Shown here in pieces: positions 61,001 to 64,000 of a stretch of DNA of 64,000 bases. The notes beneath the pieces are model-generated. The model searched no databases. It was not told where the DNA came from and worked only from the letters and a program-made list of their open reading frames with translations. The stretch comes from Paralichthys olivaceus (taxonomy: Eukaryota > Chordata > Actinopteri > Pleuronectiformes > Paralichthyidae): NCBI RefSeq assembly GCF_024713975.1, contig NC_091100.1:20509501-20573500 (forward strand), written 5' to 3'. The first letter of the stretch is position 1; every line of letters starts with the position of its first letter. The translations under genes and the position numbers were made by a program.

Positions 61001-63736
61001 GCCTCTCCCGAATATTTCATATCCTGAAACTGTTGGTTCAGCAGCTCCGTTTGCTCCTTCAGCTGCTGCAGGACTTTCTTATTCTCTCCCATCAGGTTCT
61101 CCAGATGTTGCTGTGTCTCCTTTTGCGAGGTAAAGCGCTCCACTATCTCCTACACACAGAGAAAACCAGTATGAAGTTATGAATTATTTCAGAGCAGAAA
61201 TAATGATTCTTTTTCTGTTCACGTCCACACCCGTATGTCTGTGACTCCAGTGGCCTCCTTGATGCGTTGGAAGGCCTCCTCAAAAGTGGACATGACCTTC
61301 TCCTCTTCATCACCTGCCATCCTGGTGGTGCTGCGCGGGGCCTCACTGCTCAGTTCATCTGGCTGCATAGTTGTTCTCTGGGTGTGCAGGGAGCAAAGTT
61401 TACCACCAGTGTAAATGTAAATTACTCATCTTCACCAACAACAATGTCTCTGTTATGAAGCAAATCATATTTTTTAGCAGAGATAGAGTGTTACATGTTT
61501 AATTACATGGTCAGTGATAAAGTCTTTGATCAAAAGAGGGAAGAAGGGAACAAAATCTAAATAAAAACAGACACTAGAATAATATTTCTGTACAGTATGT
61601 TCCACCGTGTGTATCTTACCCTTCTATCGACTTTTTCAGCCTGGGCTTTGCGCTCCTCAACTTTTTTCCTGTAGCCGGCGATAATACACTCTCTCTCTTT
61701 GCGCTCCTTGTAGAGCAGTTCCTCCAGCTGCTGTAACTCAGCCTAGCACAGAAAAGGAAGGGAAGGAGAAAAGGAAACAAACACGTTGGGACAGCAGTGC
61801 ATTAGTGATGAGGATGTAGGAGGCTGCGTGAACAAACACTGCACCTTCACCCACCATGAGCTTGAGCTGTGCACTGACAGTGAAGAAAGGAGGAGACAGA
61901 GAAGTCGTCGTTTTGGGGTTTGCAGAATGTGTAGTGATGTGAACTACATGTGAAGTCTTAAGTTGTTTTGAACAAAATAAAAAGGTCACAGGTGAATGGA
62001 AGGGTGCTTGGAGAGCACACACCTATACGCCCTATCTCGCCATGTTAAAGAGAGGATATTCATCCGGATCTACTCCAAATTTCTTTATGGGGTCACATCC
62101 CATCCCTCAACAAAATTTCCGTCAGATTTTGAGTAAGTCAATAATCCTGCTGCCTCGCAAACCAACAGCAATGAAAGCCTCCTCCTTGGTGGAGGCAATA
62201 AAAACTGAAAAAGCCCTTGTAGCAACCACACTCATATAACTTCATGTGTTATGTGTTATGACAGTAGTGGTGAGGGAGTGGTCCCTCTGTGAGGGGGTCA
62301 CAGGTCACCTTAGCAGCTTCTTTAGAGAGCTGGGTGTCGTTGTTCATGACCTGCAGGCTGTGAAGCTCCTTCCTGTGCTTCAGGATTTCTGCCTCCAGAC
62401 TGTCCAGCTGGCCCTGGAAAGTCAGACTCTCATCCTGAGTTGGTGAGAGTGGGGACAGAAGTGAGGGACAGAACATTTAGACAGGGAATATGCGAAAAGG
62501 GAACGAGAGGAGGCCATTATATGAGGAAAGTCAAATGCTCCAGTTTGCTCCATTACTGGCTTATTGTTACATGATCTAGGAAATAAAGCCTTATCTATAT
62601 ACATATTAAACTGAAAGCCACATGGTTAAAATTGAAAATGCACATGAGACATTGAAGTGTGAATATGGAGCAGGAGTGAAAGTATCCAAGAAACAAGTTT
62701 CTGTAAAGTGAGTTTGGGCCAAGACGCACTGTTCCACTGTGAAAGTCTCACTTCTCTCACGATATCACAGACACATAGCACAGGCCATTACCGTGCAGAG
62801 CACTGCAGCACAACACCAAGCAACCACTGGCTTCTGTGAATAATACCTGAATGAGTTCATTAGCAGACTGTGTGGTAAACACTGTCACTCTCATCCTCTG
62901 ACAGTTAATGCACTGTTACCATATTTGTACAATTAACATATTGCGCCTACAGTTAAAATGGCTTCATAAACTGCAAAATAATCTCTCCAATAGGTAACAG
63001 ACACAAATCACTGGGGAAAACACTGGTAAATGTCCAACTAATCAAAGTGTTACAAGTTGCATTCACGCACACATTCATAAAGTGATTCTATACACAGTGC
63101 CTCTGACACTGTTGACTTTGTGATCAAGGGGCAATTTGGGGTTCATTATCTCGCCCAAGGACACTTTAGAGTGCAGAGTGGAGGTGCCGGCCTTCTGATT
63201 AGTGTACAACCATATCTCCCTCCTGAGCCACAAAGTGGTGTCAACAAAACTACAGCAACATTTCCAGCAGGTAAGTGTGAGTTTGAGGTGCAAAACATTA
63301 TTTTAAAGCTCAAAATGTGAATGTTTGGCAAACCTGCAGGTGACCTTTGAGTTTCAGATAGTTAGTCGTGATGTTCTCAGCCTCCTTGCACTTAAACTTT
63401 GTCTTCTCCAGATTGTTCTCGAGTGCCCGCAGGTTCTGAAGACACACACACAACATTTTTAATTATCTCTGATTGGACTCATCTGTCACCAGGAAGAAAT
63501 AATATTAGAATAAGAATCTCCACATGAGATTGAGGGCTAGGTACCATGGCATCTTCCTCTTTCTTCCGGGTGCGAGCGTCAGAGGACTGAGCTCCACGGC
63601 TGCCCTCAGGTTTCAGTCTCTGGTGATCCACCCTCAGCTCTTCAAGGCGCTGCTGGTAGGTCTGGGTGGTGTGTTTGAGGGCATTGAGACGCTTCTTCTT
63701 AGTTAACACCCTCTGATCTACTGTTGTCACAGCGGC
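57960..63736 (-). CDS. odad3: ODAD3 / CCDC151, outer dynein arm docking complex subunit 3 (spliced, 5' end outside window)
   Basis: Coiled-coil subunit of the complex that anchors outer dynein arms to doublet microtubules in motile cilia; loss causes primary ciliary dyskinesia in humans. Ten minus-strand coding exons: 63736-63545, 63435-63334, 62434-62309, 61742-61620, 61377-61231, 61149-60989, 60899-60743, 59814-59665, 58275-58185, 58081-57960. They join in frame to 456 codons plus stop. Matches to human CCDC151 include DESL followed by LDSLEAEI, the MKYSGEA block, LTDKLQHIT and EGKLPDYNTRVKLP. An acidic run and a Lys-rich C terminus follow. Most of the sequence is heptad-like, Glu/Lys/Gln/Leu-rich coiled coil. 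The N-terminal portion (human protein about 595 aa) lies past 64 kb. It sits head-to-tail with rgl3, as in human 19p13.2. Confidence 0.93.
58123..58163. repeat. (GT)n microsatellite in the last odad3 intron
   Basis: GT run with GGGT and ACGC interruptions, close to the donor of the penultimate exon. Confidence 0.9.
58185..58275 (-). CDS. odad3: odad3 penultimate exon
   Basis: Donor GATG|GTGAGT; acceptor is a tandem GAGCAG, so the exon starts at 58275 or 58272. EGKLPDYNTRVKLP is a near match to the human EGRLPEYNTRIALP. Confidence 0.92.
58918..59013 (-). repeat. Retroelement 3'-tail fragment, copy 7
   Basis: GGGGACTAACACCTATGAGTG, GACTGTTAGGCTTTGGTGAAG, GAGCGTCATTCT. In an odad3 intron. Confidence 0.45.
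59665..59814 (-). CDS. odad3: odad3 exon
   Basis: Acceptor TTTCTCTCCAG, donor GAGGAG|GTGAGA, phase 0 to 0, 50 codons. Acidic start, then KLMVLQDELQGKDLAGIM, as in human LLKLQAQLQGHDVQEML. Confidence 0.9.
60743..60899 (-). CDS. odad3: odad3 exon
   Basis: Acceptor GCTTTCATAG, donor ACACTG|GTGAAT, phase 2 to 0. Ends VEHLTDKLQHITL, matching the human LEHLASKLIHIT. Confidence 0.92.
60989..61149 (-). CDS. odad3: odad3 exon
   Basis: Acceptor GTGTGTGTAG, donor TCCGG|GTGAGA, phase 0 to 2. Coiled coil ending MKYSGEAKLSG, matching the human LKYSGEA motif. Confidence 0.92.
61231..61377 (-). CDS. odad3: odad3 exon
   Basis: Acceptor CTGCACACCCAG, donor ATACGG|GTGTGG, phase 0 to 0. FEEAFQRIKEATGVTDI aligns to the human GKVKDATGTDE region. 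The first ~20 residues are poorly conserved. Confidence 0.85.
61620..61742 (-). CDS. odad3: odad3 exon
   Basis: Acceptor CTGTGCTAG, donor AGAAGG|GTAAGA, phase 0 to 0. LEELLYKERKERECIIAGY aligns to the human LEETLVRERKKRERYISEC. Confidence 0.92.
62050..62200 (+). repeat. Retroelement 3'-tail fragment, copy 8
   Basis: CCGGATCTACTCCAAATTTC, CATCCCTCAACAAAATTTCC, AATCCTGCTGCCTCGCAAAC, CCTCCTTGGTGGAGGCAAT. In an odad3 intron. Confidence 0.55.
62309..62434 (-). CDS. odad3: odad3 exon
   Basis: Acceptor CACCAACTCAG, donor GCTAAG|GTGACC, phase 0 to 0. DESLTFQGQLDSLEAEI and HSLQVMNND match human CCDC151. Confidence 0.93.
63334..63435 (-). CDS. odad3: odad3 exon
   Basis: Acceptor GTGTCTTCAG, donor CTGCAG|GTTTGC, phase 0 to 0. 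NLRALENNLEKTKFKCKEAE aligns to the human NLENRLEKAQMKAQEAE block. Confidence 0.92.
63545..63736 (-). CDS. odad3: odad3 internal exon (first in window)
   Basis: Acceptor CTCTCCTCAG, donor GCCATG|GTACCT, phase 0 to 0, 64 codons. Contains TYQQRLEELRVDHQRL, matching the human RRLEELQLQH region. Exons further 5' are outside the window. Confidence 0.9.
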
Positions 63737-64000
63737 CTGAGGAGAGGCAGTAAAGAGAAAAGTGTTAGTGAGCAGACAGAGGCAGGGAAACAGACAGGGA
63801 GAGGAAGAGAGATCTTGTCTGAGGATATAATGGATTTTAAATTGTGTTGGAACAAAGCTAAAATGTAATGGTGGGCCCAATACTGACACATTTCACCCCA
63901 TTTCTATTCTTCTACAATGACGCAGGGTTCATGATTGAGTGTACAATGACGTCTTGACCATGACCTCTTTCGTTGAATTCTAAACATGTTTGTGTTACTT

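Overview
The window reads as vertebrate, specifically ray-finned (teleost) fish, nuclear DNA. It is AT-rich with long non-coding stretches, vertebrate GT-AG splice sites, many CA/GA/AT microsatellites, and several interspersed repeats that I recognise from percomorph fish. No bacterial, phage or plasmid features were seen.

Layout. (1) 1-8 kb: gene-free flank with microsatellites and repeat debris. (2) 8-10.5 kb, plus strand: an NFIL3-like bZIP repressor (419 aa, single coding exon) with a probable non-coding first exon. (3) 10.5-15 kb: spacer holding an intact palindromic TTAA-flanked MITE. (4) 15-23 kb, plus strand: a second NFIL3-family gene (614 aa, closest to canonical NFIL3). It has a CpG-rich non-coding first exon, a ~4.5 kb intron and one coding exon. 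(5) 23-32.8 kb: no gene seen. (6) 32.8-55.1 kb, minus strand: a complete RGL3 gene (Ral guanine-nucleotide exchange factor). I reconstructed 16 shared coding exons plus two alternative first coding exons, and all phases close (807 or 749 aa). (7) 57.9-64 kb, minus strand: the 3' ten coding exons (456 codons) of ODAD3/CCDC151, the outer dynein arm docking-complex coiled-coil protein. Its 5' end lies beyond the window.

Context. RGL3 and ODAD3 are head-to-tail neighbours on human 19p13.2, so this half is a conserved synteny block, which supports both identifications. The two nfil3 genes are same-strand paralogues. They share the bZIP and LPHKLR modules but have different C termini.

Most interesting signal: perfect matches to the ROR/REV-ERB response element (WAWNTRGGTCA) are concentrated around the second nfil3 gene. 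Five lie in 3 kb of its intron and 5' UTR and four in 2 kb of its 3' flank. By eye I found only two others in the remaining ~59 kb. NFIL3/E4BP4 is an established REV-ERB/ROR clock target in mammals, so this looks like a conserved circadian control region in one of the two paralogues. Other notable points are the two rgl3 promoters with phase-matched first exons, a Ser/Pro-rich insert inside the rgl3 CDC25 domain, and at least eight fragments of one retroelement 3' tail. All calls come from reading the sequence; no database search was possible.
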